Source: Clusia tigrina (lineage: Eukaryota; Arthropoda; Insecta; Diptera; Clusiidae). Taken from it: a stretch of DNA of 64,000 bases. Made by a program: the position numbers and the translations under genes. The notes below the pieces were generated by a model. It saw nothing but the letters and a program-made list of their open reading frames with translations. It was not told the origin of the DNA and ran no database searches. Within the stretch, counting starts at the first letter, position 1; every line of letters begins with the position of its first letter. The stretch spans positions 310,001 through 374,000 of the forward strand of contig CAKKTE020000559.1 of NCBI GenBank assembly GCA_920105625.2, written 5' to 3'. This document shows, piece by piece, positions 21,651 through 35,855 of the stretch.

Positions 21651-22734
21651 TTTATGACGCTCCAGTAAAAAGTTACATGCATTTGTATGTTGCAAACTTT
21701 GATAGGTGTAGGTCGTACCGTATAAACGTTAGGACCATTTGAAGTTTTATCAGTGTTTGATTTGGGACTCAAGGGCAGCATAGCCTTGAGCGATAGCTTA
21801 AATTGACAAGAAGCTCGAGTACTTTATTGTTACAAAATCTCAAGGTTTTATGACGCTCCAGTAAAAAGATACAAGCATTTGTATGTTGCAAACTTTGATA
21901 GGTGTAGGACGTACTGTATAGAAGTTAGGGTCATTTGAAGTTTTATCAGTGTTTGATTTGGGACTCAACGGTAGCATAGCTTTGAGCGATAGCTTAAATT
22001 GAGAAGAGGCTCGAGTATTTTATTGTTACAAAATTTCAAGGTTTTATGACGCTCCAGTAAAAAGTTACCAGCATTTGTAAGTTGCAAACTTTGATAGGTG
22101 TAGGACGTACCGTATAGAAGTTAGGGCCATTTGAAGTTTTCTCATTGTTCGATTTGGGACTCAAGAGTAGCATAGCTTCGAGCGATAGGTTAAATTGACA
22201 AGAGGCTCGAGGTCTATATTGTTACAAAATTTCAAGGTTTTATAACGCTCCAGTAAAAAGTTACAAGCATTTGTATGTTGCAAACTTTGATAGGGGTAGG
22301 ACGTACCGTATAGAAATTAGGGCCATTTTTAGTTTTATCGGTGTTTGATTTGGGACTCAAGGGTAGCATAGCTTTGAGCGATAGCTTAAATTGAGAAGAG
22401 GCTCGAGTACTTTATTGTTACAAAATTTCAAGGTTTTATGACGCTCCAGTAAAAAGTTACAAGCATTTGTATGTTACATACTTTGATAGGTGTAGGACGT
22501 ACCGTATAGAAATTAGGGCCATTTTTAGTTTTATCGGTGTTTGATTTGGGACTCAAGGGTAGCATAGCTTTGAGCGATAGCTTAAATTGAGAAGAGGCTC
22601 GAGTACTTTATTGTTACAAAATTTCAAGGTTTTTTGACGCTCCAGTAAAAAGTAACAAGCATTTGTATGTTCCAAACTTTGATAGGTGTAGGACGTACCG
22701 TATAGAAGTAAGGGCCATTTGAAGTTTTATCAAT

Positions 22735-24085
22735 GTTGGATCTGGGACTCAAGGGCAGCATAGCTTTCAGCGATAGCTTAAATTGACAAGAAGCTCGAGT
22801 ACTTTATTGTTACAAAATTTCAAGGTTTTATGACGCTCCAGTAAAAGTTACAAGCATTTGTATGTTGCACACTTTGATAGGTGTAGGACGTACCGTATAG
22901 AAGTTAGGGCCATTTTAAATTTTATCAGTGTTTGATTTGGGACTCAAGGGTAGCATAGCTTTGAGCGATAGCTTAAATTGAGAAGAGGCTCGAGTACTTT
23001 ATTTTTACAAAATTTCAAGGTTTTATGACGCTCCAGTAAAAAGATACAAGGATTTGTATGTTGCAAACTTTGATAGGTGTAGGACGTACTGTATAGAAGT
23101 TAGGGCCATTTGAAGTTTTATCAGGGTTTGATTTGGGACTCAAGGGTAGCATAGCTTTGAGCGATAGCTTAAATTGACAAGAGGCTCGAGTACTTTATTG
23201 TTACAAAATGTCAAGATTTTATGACGCTCCAGTAAAAAGTTACTAGAAATTGCATGTTGCAAACTTTGATAGGTGTAGGACGTACCGTTTAGAAGTTAGG
23301 GCCATTTGAAATTTGAGCAGTGTTTGATTTGGGACTCAAGGGTAGCATAGCTTTGTGCGATAGCTTAAATTGACAAGAGGCTCGAGTACTTTATTGTTAC
23401 AAAATTTCAAGGTTTTATGACGCTCGAGTAAAAAGTTACAATCATTTATATGTTGCAAACTTTGATAGGTGTAGGACGTACCGTATAGAAGTTAGGGCCA
23501 TTTGAAGTTTTATCAGTGTTTGATTTGAGACGCAAGGGTAGCATAGCTTTGAGCGATAGGTTAAATTGACAAGAGGCTCGAGGTCTTTATTGTTACAAAA
23601 TTTCAAGGTTTTATAACGCTCCAGTAAAAAGTTACAAGCATTTGTATGTTGCAAACTTTGATAGCTGTAGGACGCACCGTATAGAAGTTACGGCCATTTG
23701 AAGTTTTATCAGTGTTTGATTTGGGAACAAGGGTAGCATAGCTTTGAGCGATAGCTTAAATTGACAAGAGGCTCGAGTACTTTATTGTTACAAAATTTCA
23801 ATATTTTATGACGCTCCAGTAAAAAGTTACTAGCATTTGTATGTTGCGCACTTTGATAGGTGTAGGACGTACCGTATAAACGTTAGGGCCATTTGAAGTT
23901 TTATCAGTGTTTGATTTGGGACTCAAGGGTAGCATAGCATTGAGCGATAGCTTAAATTGATAAGAAGCTCGAGTACTTTATTGTTACAAAATCTCAAGGT
24001 TTTATGACGCTCCAGTAAAAACATACAAGCATTTGTATGTTGCAAACTTTGATAGGTGTAGGACGTACTGTATAGAAGTTAGGGC
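22735..24085 (+). repeat. Segment recurring at 28415-29765 (offset 5680 bp)
   Basis: About seven monomers that recur 29 monomers away: TACTAGAAAT at 23241 and 28921, and GGGAACAAGG at 23723 and 29403. The later copy leaves this alignment near 29770 and resumes with the type found here at about 24485 (GAAATTTTATCAG with CTCAATGG), so two monomers between these points are absent there. It is the leftmost copy of the marker cassette that later drives the 8-monomer HORs. Confidence 0.75.
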
Positions 24086-25639
24086 CATTTGAAGTTTTAT
24101 CAGTGTTTGATTTGGGACTGAAGGGTAGCATAGCTTTGAGCGATAGCTTAAATTGAGAAGAGGCTCGAGTATTTTATTGTTACAAAATTTCAAGGTTTTA
24201 CGACGCTCCAGTAAAGAGTTACACGCATTTAGAAGTTGCAAACTTTGAAAGGTGTAGGACGTACCATATAGAAGTTAGGGCCATTTGAAGTTTTATCATT
24301 GTTCGATTTGGGACTCAAGGGTAGCATAGCTTTAAGCGATAGGTTAAATTGACAAGAGGCTCGAGGTCTTTATTGTTACAAAATTTCAAGGTTTTATAAC
24401 GCTCCAGTAAAAAGTTACAAGCATTTGTATGTTGCAAACTTTGATAGTTGTAGGACGTACCGTATAGAAGTTAGGGCCATTTGAAATTTTATCAGTGTTT
24501 GATTTGGGACTCAATGGTAGCATAGCTTTGAGCGATAGCTTAAATTGACAAGAGGCTCGAGTACTTTATTGTTACAAAATTTCAAGGTTTTATGACGCTC
24601 CAGTAAAAAGTTACAAGCATTTGTATGTTGCCCACTTTGATAGGTGTAGGACGTACCGTATAGAAGTTAGGGCCATTTGAAGTTCTATAAGTGTTTGATT
24701 TGGGACTCAAGGTTAGCATAGCTTTGAGCGATTGCTTAAATTGCCAAGAGGCTCGAGTACTTTATTGTTACAAAATTTCAAGGTTTTATGACGCTCCAGT
24801 AAAAAGTTACAAGCATTTGTATGTTACATACTTTGATAGGTGTAGGATGTACCGTATAGAAATTAGGGCCATTTGAAGTTTTATCAGTGTTTGATTTGGA
24901 ACTCAAGGGTAGCATAGCTTTGAGCGATAGCTTAAATTGAGAAGAGGCTCGAGTACTTTATTGTTACAAAATTTCAAGGTTTTTTGACGGTCCAGCAAAA
25001 AGTAACAAGCATTTGTATGTTCCAAACCTTGATAGGTGTAGGACGTACCGTATAGAAGTAAGGGCCATTTGAAGTTTTATCCATGTTGGATCTGGGACTC
25101 AAGGGTAGCATAGCTTTCAGCGATAGCTTAAATTGACAAGAAGCTCGAGTACTTTATTGTTACATAATTTCAAGGTTTTATGACGCTCCAGTAAAAAGTT
25201 ACAAGCATTTGTATGTTACATACTTTGATAGGTGTAGGGCGTACCGTATAGAAATTAGGGCAATTTTTAGTTTTATCGGTGTTTGATTTGGGACTCAAGG
25301 GTAGCATAGCTTTGAGCGATAGCGTAAATTGAGAAGAGGCTCGAGTACTTTATTGTTACAAAATTTCAAGGTTCTGTGACGCTCCAGTAAAAACTAACAA
25401 GCATTTGTATGTTCCAAACTTTGATAGGTGTAGGACCTACCGTATAGAAGTAAGGGCCATTTGAAGTTTTATCCATGTTGGATCTGGGACTCAAGGGCAG
25501 CATAGCTTTCAGCGATAGATTAAATTGACAAGAAGCTCGAGTACTTTATTGTTACAAAATTTCAAGGTTTTATGACGCTCCAGTAAAAGTTACAAGCATT
25601 TGTATGTTGCAAACTTTGATAGGTGTAGGACGTACCGTA

Positions 25640-26934
25640 TAGAAGTTAGGGCAATTTTAAATTTTATCAGTGTTTGATTTGGGACTCAAGGGTAGCATAG
25701 CTTTGGGCGATAGCTTAAATTGAGAAGAGGCTCGAGTACTTTATTTTTACAAAATTTCAAGGTTTTATGACGCTGCAGTAAAAAGATACAAGGATTTGTA
25801 TGTTGCAAACTTTGATAGGTGTAGGACGTACTGTATAGAAGTTAGGGCCATTTGAAGTTTTATCAGGGTTTGATATGGGACTCAAGGGTAGCATAGCTTT
25901 GAGCGATAGCTTAAATTGACAAGAAGCTCGAGTACTTTATTGTTACAAAATTTCAAGATTTTATGACGCTCCAGTAAAAAGTTACTAGAAATTGCATGTT
26001 GCAAAGTTTGATAGGTGTAGGATGTACCGTTTAGAAGTTAGGGCCATTTGAAATTTGAGCAGTGTTTGTTTTGGGACGCAAGGGTAGCATAGCTTTGAGC
26101 GATAGCTTAAATTGACAAGAGGCTCGAGTACTTTATTGTTACAAAATTTCAATATTTTATGACGCTCCAGTAAAAAGTTACTAGCATTTGTATGTTGCAA
26201 ACTTTGATAGGTGTAGGACGTACCGTATAAACGGTAGGGCCATTTGAAGTTTTATCAGTGTTTGATTTGGGACTCAAGGGTAGCATAGCTTTGAGCGATA
26301 GCTTAAATTGATAAGAAGCTCGAGTACTTTATTGTTACAAAATCTCAAGGTTTCATGACGCTCCAGTAAAAACATACAAGCATTTGTATGTTGCAAACTT
26401 TGATAGGTGTAGGACGTACCGTATAAAAGTAAGGGCCATTTGAAGTTTTATCCATGTTGGATCTGGGACTCAAGGGCAGCATAGCTTTCAGCAATAGCTT
26501 AAATTGACAAGAAGCTCGAGTACTTTATTGTTACAAAATTTCAAGGTTTTATGACGCTCCAGTAAAAGTTACAAGCATTTGTATGTTGCACACTTTGATA
26601 GGTGTAGGACGTACCGTATAGAAGTTAGGGCCATTTTAAATTTTATCAGTGTTTGATTTGGGACTCAAGGGTAGCATAGCTTTGAGCGATAGCTTAAATT
26701 GAGAAGAGGCTCGAGTACTTTATTTTTACAAAATTTCAAGGTTTTATGACGCTCCAGTAAAAAGATACAAGGATTTGTATGTTGCAAACTTTGATAGGTG
26801 TAGGACGTACTGTATAGAAGTTAGGGCCATTTGAAGTTTTATCAGGGGTTGATTTGGGACTCAAGGGTAGCATAGCTTTGAGCGATAGCTTAAATTGACA
26901 AGAGGCTCGAGTACTTTATTGTTACAAAATTTCA
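25640..26934 (+). repeat. 10-monomer-offset duplication, copy 1 (1959 bp)
   Basis: This stretch recurs at 27599-28893, with an offset of 1959 bp (ten monomers less one base). Shared marks are GGGTTTGATATGGGAC, AAATTTGAGCAGTGTTTGTT and the TTCATGACGCTCC monomer. Entry and exit are both at full-register junctions with the GTAACAAG monomer type, as expected for unequal exchange. Confidence 0.75.
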
Positions 26935-27598
26935 AGGTTTTTTGACGGTCCAGTAAAAAGTAACAAGCATTTGTATGTTCCAAACCTTGATAGGTGTAGG
27001 ACGTACCGTATAGAAGTAAGGGCCATTTGAAGTTTTATCCATGTTGGATCTGGGACTCAAGGGTAGCATAGCTTTCAGCGATAGCTTAAATTGACAAGAA
27101 GCTCGAGTACTTTATTGTTACAAAATTTCAAGGTTTTATGACGCTCCAGTAAAAAGTTACAAGCATTTGTATGTTACATACTTTGATAGGTGTAGGACGT
27201 ACCGTATAGAAATTAGGGCAATTTTTAGTTTTATCGGTGTTTGATTTGGGACTCAAGGGTAGCATAGCTTTGAGCGATAGCTTAAATTGACAAGAGGCTC
27301 GAGTACTTTATTGTTACAAAATTTCAAGGTTTTTTGACGGTCCAGTAAAAAGTAACAAGCATTTGTATGTTCCAAACCTTGATAGGTGTAGGACGTACCG
27401 TATAGAAGTAAGGGCCATTTGAAGTTTTATCCATGTTGGATCTGGGACTCAAGGGTAGCATAGCTTTCAGCGATAGCTTAAATTGACAAGAAGCTCGAGT
27501 ACTTTATTGTTACAAAATTTCAAGGTTTTATGACGCTCCAGTAAAAAGTTACAAGCATTTGTATGTTACATACTTTGATAGGTGTAGGACGTACCGTA

Positions 27599-28893
27599 TA
27601 GAAATTAGGGCAATTTTAAATTTTATCAGTGTTTGATTTGGGACTCAAGGGTAGCATAGCTTTGGGCGATAGCTTAAATTGAGAAGAGGCTCGAGTACTT
27701 TATTTTTACAAAATTTCAAGGTTTTATGACGCTCCAGTAAAAAGAAACAAGGATTTGTATGTTGCAAACTTTGATAGGTGTAGGACGTACTGTATAGAAG
27801 TTAGGGCCATTTGAAGTTTTATCAGGGTTTGATATGGGACTCAAGGGTAGCATAGCTTTGAGCGATAGCTTAAATTGACAAGAAGCTCGAGTACTTTATT
27901 GTTACAAAATTTCAAGATTTTATGACGCTCCAGTAAAAAGTTACTAGAAATTGCATGTTGCAAATTTTGATAGGTGTAGGACGTACCGTTTAGAAGTTAG
28001 GGCCATTTGAAATTTGAGCAGTGTTTGTTTTGGGACGCAAGGGTTGCATAGCTTTGAGCGATAGCTTAAATTGACAAGAGGCTCGAGTACTTTATTGTTA
28101 CAAAATTTCAATATTTTATGACGCTCCAGTAAAAAGTTACTAGCATTTGTATGTTGCAAACTTTGATAGGTGTAGGACGTACCGTATAAACGGTAGGGCC
28201 ATTTGAAGTTTTATCAGTGTTTGATTTGGGACTCAAGGGTAGCATAGCTTTGAGCGATAGCTTAATTTGTTAAGAAGCTCGAGTACTTTATTGTTACAAA
28301 ATCTCAAGGTTTCATGACGCTCCAGTAAAAACATACAAGCATTTGTATGTTGCAAACTTTGATAGGTGTAGGACGTACCGTATAGAAGTAAGGGCCATTT
28401 GAAGTTTTATCCATGTTGGATCTGGGACTCAAGGGCAGCATAGCTTTCAGCGATAGCTTAAATTGACAAGAAGCTCGAGTACTTTATTGTTACAAAATTT
28501 CAAGGTTTTATGACGCTCCAGTAAAAGTTACAAGCATTTGTATGTTGCACACTTTGATAGGTGTAGGACGTACCGTATAGAAGTTAGGGCCACTTTAAAT
28601 TTTATCAGTGTTTGATTTGGGACTCAAGGGTAGCATAGCTTTGAGCGATAGCTTAAATTGAGAAGAGGCTCGAGTACTTTATTTTTACAAAATTTCAAGG
28701 TTTTATGACGCTCCAGCAAAAAGATACAAGGATTTGTATGTTGCAAACTTTGATAGGTGTAGGACGTACTGTATAGAAGTTAGGGCCATTTGAAGTTTTA
28801 TCAGGGGTTGATTTGGGACTCAAGGGTAGCATAGCTTTGAGCGATAGCTTAAATTGACAAGAGGCTCGAGTACTTTATTGTTACAAAATTTCA
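27599..28893 (+). repeat. 10-monomer-offset duplication, copy 2
   Basis: Partner of 25640-26934. It starts in a hybrid monomer (TTACATACTTTG on the left, GGGCAATTTTAAATTTTATC on the right) and ends where the partner turns to TTTTTTGACGGTCC while this copy has AAGATTTTATGACGCTCC followed by TACTAGAAATTG. Confidence 0.75.
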
Positions 28894-31800
28894 AGATTTT
28901 ATGACGCTCCAGTAAAAAGTTACTAGAAATTGCATGTTGCAAACTTTGATAGGTGTAGGACGTACCGTTTAGAAGTTAGGGCCATTTGAAATTTGAGCAG
29001 TGTTTGATTTGGGACTCAAGGGTAGCATAGCTTTGTGCGATAGCTTAAATTGACAAGAGGCTCGAGTACTTTATTGTTACAAAATTTCAAGGTTTTATGA
29101 CGCTCGAGTAAAAAGTTACAATCATTTGTATGTTGCAAACTTTGATAGGTGTAGGACGTACCGTATAGAAGTTAGGGCCATTTGAAGTTTTATCAGTGTT
29201 TGATTTGAGACGCAAGGGTAGCATAGCTTTGAGCGATAGGTTAAATTGACAAGAGGCTCGAGGTCTTTATTGTTACAAAATTTCAAGGTTTTATAACGCT
29301 CCAGTAAAAAGTTACAAGCATTTGTATGTTGCAAACTTTGATAGCTGTAGGACGTACCGTATAGAAGTTACGGCCATTTGAAGTTTTATCAGTGTTTGAT
29401 TTGGGAACAAGGGTAGCATAGCTTTGAGCGATAGCTTAAATTGACAAGAGGCTCGAGTACTTTATTGTTACAAAATTTCAATATTTTATGACGCTCCAGT
29501 AAAAAGTTACTAGCATTTGTATGTTGCGAACTTTGATAGGTGTAGGACGTACCGTATAAACGTTAGGGCCATTTGAAGTTTTATCAGTGTTTGATTTGGG
29601 ACTGAAGGGTAGCATAGCTTTGAGCGATAGCTTAAATTGATAAGAAGCTCGAGTACTTTATTGTTACAAAATCTCAAGGTTTTATGACGCTCCAGTAAAA
29701 ACATACAAGCATTTGTATGTTGCAAACTTTGATAGGTGTAGGACGTACTGTATAGAAGTTAGGGCCATTTGAAATTTTATCAGTGTTTGATTTGGGACTC
29801 AATGGTAGCATAGCTTTGAGCGATAGCTTAAATTGACAAGAGGCTCGAGTACTTTATTGTTACAAAATTTCAAGGTTTTATGACGCTCCAGTAAAAAGTT
29901 ACAAGCATTTGTATGTTGCCAACTTTGATAGGTGTAGGACGTACCGTATAGAAATTAGGGCCATTTGAAGTTTTATCGGTGTTTGATTTGGAACTCAAGG
30001 GTAGCATAGCTTTGAGCGATAGCTTAAATTGAGAAGAGGCTCGAGTACTTTATTGTTACAAAATTTCAAGGTTTTTTGACGGTCCAGTAAAAAGTAACAA
30101 GCATTTGTATGTTCCAAACCTTGATAGGTGTAGGACGTACCGTATAGAAGTAAGGGCCATTTGAAGTTTTATCCATGTTGGATCTGGGACTCAAGGGCAG
30201 CATAGCTTTCAGCGATAGATTAAATTGACAAGAAGCTCGAGTACTTTATTGTTACAAAATTTCAAGGTTTTATGACGCTCCAGTAAAAGTTACAAGCTTT
30301 TGTATGTTGCAAACTTTGATAGGTGTAGGACGTACCGTATAGAAGTTAGGGCAATTTTAAATTTTATCAGTGTTTGATTTGGGACTCAAGGGTAGCATAG
30401 CTTTGGGCGATAGCTTAAATTGAGAAGAGGCTCGAGTACTTTATTTTTACAAAATTTCAAGGTTTTATGACGCTCCAGTAAAAAGATACAAGGATTTGTA
30501 TGTTGCAAACTTGTATAGGTGTAGGACGTACCGTCTAAACGGTAGGGCCATTTGAAGTTTTATCAGTGTTTGATTTGGGACTCAAGGGTAGCATAGCTTT
30601 GAGCGATAGCTTAAATTGAGAAGAGGCTCGAGTACTTTATTGTTACAAAATTTCAAGGTTTTTTGACGGTCCAGTAAAAAGTAACAAGCATTTATATGTT
30701 CCAAACCTTGATAGGTGTAGGACGTACCGTATAGAAGTAAGGGCCATTTGAAGTTTTATCCATGTTGGATCTGGGACTCAAGGGTAGCATAGCTTTCAGC
30801 GATAGCTTAAATTGACAAGAAGCTCGAGCACTTTATTGTTACAAAATTTCAAGGTTTTATGACGCTCCAGTAAAAAGTTACTAGCATTTGTATGTTGCAA
30901 ACTTTGATAGGTGTAGGACGTACCGTATAAACGTTAGGGCCATTTGAAGTTTTATCAGTGTTTGATTTGGGACTCAAGGGTAGCATAGCTTTGAGCGATA
31001 GCTTAAATTGACAAGAAGCTCGAGTACTTTATTGTTACAAAATCTCAAGGTTTTATGACGCTCCAGTAAAAAGATACAAGCATTTGTATGTTGCAAACTT
31101 TGATAGGTGTAGGACGTATTGTATAGAAGTTAGGGCCATTTGAAGTTTTATCAGTGTTTGATTTGGGACTCAAGGGTAGCATAGCTTTGAGCGATAGCTT
31201 AAATTGAGAAGAGGCTCGAGTACTTTATCGTTACAAAATTTCAAGGTTTAATGACGCTCCAGTAAAAAGTTACAAGCATTTGTAAGTTGCAAACTTTGAT
31301 AGGTGTAGGACGTACCGTATTGAAGTTAGGGCCATTTGAAGTTTTATCAGTGTTTGACTTGGGACGCAAGGGTAGCATAGCTTTGAGCGATAGCTTAAAT
31401 TGACAAGAGGCTCGAGTACTTTATTGTTACAAAATTTCAAGATTTTATGACGCTCCAGTAAAAAGTTACAAGCATTTGTATGTTACATACTTTGATAGGT
31501 GTAGGACGTACCGTATAGAAATTAGGGCCATTTGAAGTTTTATCAGTGTTTGATTTGGAACTCAAGGGTAGCATAGCTTTGAGCGATGGCTTAAATTGAG
31601 AAGAGGCTCGAGTACTTTATTGTTACAAAATTTCAAGGTTTTTTGACGGTCCAGTAAAAAGTAACAAGCATTTGTATGTTCCAAACCTTGATAGGTGTAG
31701 GACGTACCGTATAGAAGTAAGGGCCATTTGAAGTTTTATCCATGTTGGATCTGGGACTCAAGGGTAGCATAGCTTTCAGCGATAGCTTAAATTGACAAGA

Positions 31801-34800
31801 AGCTCGAGTACTTTATTGTTACAAAATTTCAAGGTTTTATGACGCTCCAGTAAAAAGTTACAAGCATTTGTATGTTACATACTTTGATAGGTGTAGGACC
31901 TACCGTATAGAAATTAGGGCAATTTTTAGTTTTATCGGTGTTTGATTTGGGACTCAAGGGTAGCATAGCTTTGAGCGATAGCGTAAATTGAGAAGAGGCT
32001 CGAGTACTTTATTGTTACAAAATTTCAAGGTTCTTTGACGCTCCAGTAAAAACTAACAAGCATTTGTATGTTCCAAACTTTGATAGGTGTAGGACGTACC
32101 GTATAGAAGTAAGGGCCATTTGAAGTTTTATCCATGTTGGATCTGAGACTCAAGGGCAGCATAGCTTTCAGCGATAGATTAAATTGACAAGAAGCTCGAG
32201 TACTTTATTGTTACAAAATTTCAAGGTTTTATGACGCTCCAGTAAAAGTTACAAGCATTTGTATGTTGCAAACTTTGATAGGTGTAGGACGTACCGTATA
32301 GAAGTTACGGCAATTTTAAATTTTATCAGTGTTTGATTTGGGACTCAAGGGTAGCATAGCTTTGAGCGATAGCTTAAATTGACAAGAAGCTCGAGTACTT
32401 TATTGTTACAAAATCTCAAGGTTTTATGACGCTCCAGTAAAAAGATACAAGCATTTGTATGTTGCAAACTTTGATAGGTGTAGGACGTATTGTATAGAAG
32501 TTAGGGCCATTTGAAGTTTTATCAGTGTTTGATTTGGGACTCAAGGGTAGCATAGCTTTAAGCGATAGCATAAATTGAGAAGAGGCTCGAGTACTTTATC
32601 GTTACAAAATTTCAAGGTTTAATGACGCTCCAGTAAAAAGTTACAAGCATTTGTAAGTTGCAAACTTTGATAGGTGTAGGACGTACCATATAGAAGTTAG
32701 GGCCATTTGAAGTTTTATCAATGTTTGATTTGGGACGCAAGGGTAGCATAGCTTTGAGCGATAGCTTAAATTGACAAGAGGCTCGAGTACTTTATTGTTA
32801 CAAAATTTCAAGATTTTATGACGCTCCAGTAAAAAGTTACTAGCATTTGTATGTTGCAAACTTTGATAGGTGTAGGACGTACCGTATAAACGTTAGGGCC
32901 ATTTGAAGTTTTATCAGTGTTTGATTAGGGACTCAAGGGTAGCATAGCTTTGAGCGATAGCTTAAATTGACAAGAAGCTCGAGTACTTTATTGTTACAAA
33001 ATCTCAAGGTTTTATGACGCTCCAGTAAAAAGATACAAGCATTTGTATGTTGCAAACTTTGATAGGTGTAGGACGTATTGTATAGCAGTTAGGGCCATTT
33101 GAAGTTTTATCAGTGTTTGATTTGGGACTCAAGAGTAGCATAGCTTTGAGCGATAGCTTAAATTGAGAAGAGGCTCGAGTACTTTATCGTTACAAAATTT
33201 CAAGGTTTAATGACGCTCCAGTAAAAAGTTACAAGTATTTGTAAGTTGCAAACTTTGATAGGTGTAGGACGTACCGTATAGAAGTTAGGGCCATTTGTAG
33301 TTTTATCATTGTTCGATTTGGCACTCAAGGGTAGCATAGCTTTGAGCGATAGGTTAAATTGACAAGAGGCTCGAGGTCTTTATTGTTACAAAATTTCAAG
33401 GTTTTATAACGCTCCAGTAAAAAGTTACAACCATTTGTATGTTGCAAACTTTGATAGCTGTAGGACGTACCGTATAGAAGTTAGGGCCATTTGAAATTTT
33501 ATCAGTGTTTGATTTGGGACTCAAGTGTAGCATAGCTTTGAGCGATAGCTTAAATTGACAAGAGGCTCGAGTACTTTATTGTTACAAAATTTCAAGGTTT
33601 TTTGACGCTCCAGTAAAAAGTAACAAACATTTGTATGTTCCAAACTTTGATAGGTGTAGGACGTACCGTATAGAAGTAAGGGCCATTTGAAGTTTTATCC
33701 ATGTTGGATCTGGGACTCAAGGGTAGCATAGGTTTCAGCGATAGCTTAAATTGACAAGAAGCTCGAGTACTTTATTGTTACAAAATTTCAAGGTTTTATG
33801 ACGCTCCAGTAAAGTTACAATCATTTGTATGTTGCACACTTTGATAGGTGTAGGACGTACCGTATAGAAGTTAGGGCCATTTTAAATTTTATCAGTGTTT
33901 GATTTGGGACTCAAGGGTAGCATAGCTTTGAGCGATAGCTTAAATTGAGAAGAGGCTCGAGTACTTTATTTTTACAAAATTTCAAAGTTTTATGACGCTC
34001 CAGTAAAAAGATACAATAATTTGTATGTTGCAAACTTTGATAGGTGTAGGACGTACTGTATAGAAGTTAGGGCCATTTGAAGTTTTATCAGGGTTTGATT
34101 TGGGACTCAAGGGTAGCATAGCTTTGAGCGATAGCTTAAATTGACAAGAGGCTCGAGTACTTTATTGTTACAAAATTTCAAGATTTTATGACGGTCCAGT
34201 AAAAAGTTACTAGAAATTGCATGTTGCAAACTTTGATAGGTGTAGGACGTACCGTTTAGAAGTTAGGGCCATTTGAAATTTGAGCAGTGTTTGATTTGGG
34301 ACTCAAGGGTAGCATAGCTTTGTGCGATAGCTTAAATTGACAAGAGGCTCGAGTACTTTATTGTTACAAAATTTCAAGGTTTTATGACGCTCGAGTAAAA
34401 AGTTACAATCATTTGTATGTTGCAAACTTTGATAGGTGTAGGACGTATTGTATAGAAGTTAGGGCCATTTGAAGTTTTATCAGTGTTTGATTTGAGACGC
34501 AAGGGTAGCATAGCTTTGAGCGATAGGTTAAATTGACAAGAGGCTCGAGGTCTTTATTGTTACAAAATTTCAAGGTTTTATAACGCTCCAGTAAAAAGTT
34601 ACAAGCATTTGTATGTTGCAAACTTTGATAGCTGTAGGACGTACCGTATAGAAGTTACGGCCATTTGAAGTTTTATCAGTGTTTGATTTGGGAACAAGGG
34701 TAGCATAACTTTGAGCGATAGCTTAAATTGACAAGAGGCTCGAGTACTTTATTGTTACAAAATTTCAATATTTTATGACGCTCCAGTAAAAAGTTACTAG

Positions 34801-35855
34801 CATTTGTATGTTGCGTACTTTGATAGGTGTAGGACGTACCATATAAACGTTAGGGCCATTTGAAGTTTTATCAGTGTTTGATTTGGGACTCAAGGGTAGC
34901 ATAGCTTTGAGCGATAGCTTAAATTGATAAGAAGCTCGAGTACTTTATTGTTAGACAATCTCAAGGTTTTATGACGCTTCAGTAAAAACATACAAGCATT
35001 TGTATGTTGCAAACTTTGATAGGTGTAGGACGTACTGTATAGAAGTTAGGGCCATTTGAAGTTTTATCAGTGTTTGATTTGGGACTGAAGGGTAGCATAG
35101 CTTTGAGCGATAGCTTAAATTGAGAAGAGGCTCGAGTATTTTATTGTTACAAAATTTCAAGGTTTTACGACGCTCCAGTAAAGAGTTACACGCATTTGTA
35201 AGTTGCAAACTTTGATAGGTGTAGGACGTACCATATAGAAGTTAGGGCCATTTGAAGTTTTATCATTGTTCGATTTGGGACTCAAGGGTAGCATAGCTTT
35301 GAGCGATAGGTTAAATTTACAAGAGGCTCGAGGTCTTTATTGTTACAAAATTTCAAGGTTTTATAACGCTCCAGTAAAAAGTTACAAGCATTTGTATGTT
35401 GCCAACTTTGATAGGTGTAGGACGTACCGTATAGAAGTTAGGGCCATTTGAAGTTTTATAAGTGTTTCATTTGGGACTCAAGGTTAGCATAGCTTTGAGC
35501 GATAGCTTAAATTGCCAAGAGGCTCGAGTACTTTATTGTTACAAAATTTCAAGGTTTTATGACGCTCCAGTAAAAAGTTACAAGCATTTGTATGTTACAT
35601 ACATTGATAGGTGTAGGATGTACCGTATAGAAATTAGGGCCATTTGAAGTTTTATCAGTGTTTGATTTGGAACTCAAGGTTAGCATAGCTTTGAGCGATA
35701 GCTTAAATTGAGAAGAGGCTCGAGTACTTTATTGTTACAAAATTTCAAGGTTTTTTGACGGTCCAGTAAAAAGTAACAAGCATTTGTATGTTCCAAACCT
35801 TGATAGGTGTAGGACGTACCGTATAGAAGTAAGGGCCATTTGAAGTTTTATCCAT
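28415..35855 (+). repeat. Long duplication, copy 1 (~7.4 kb, 38 monomers)
   Basis: Recurs directly downstream. The offset is 7441 bp at TACTAGAAAT (28921 / 36362), at ACAAGCTTTTG (30292 / 37733) and at GCGTAAATTGAG (31981 / 39422), but 7050 bp from about 32460 onward (32641 / 39691) because the second copy lacks two monomers at about 39510. Other local differences are also whole monomers; for example, copy 1 lacks one monomer near 35401 that copy 2 has at about 42240-42435. This is the largest repeat unit seen in the window. Confidence 0.8.
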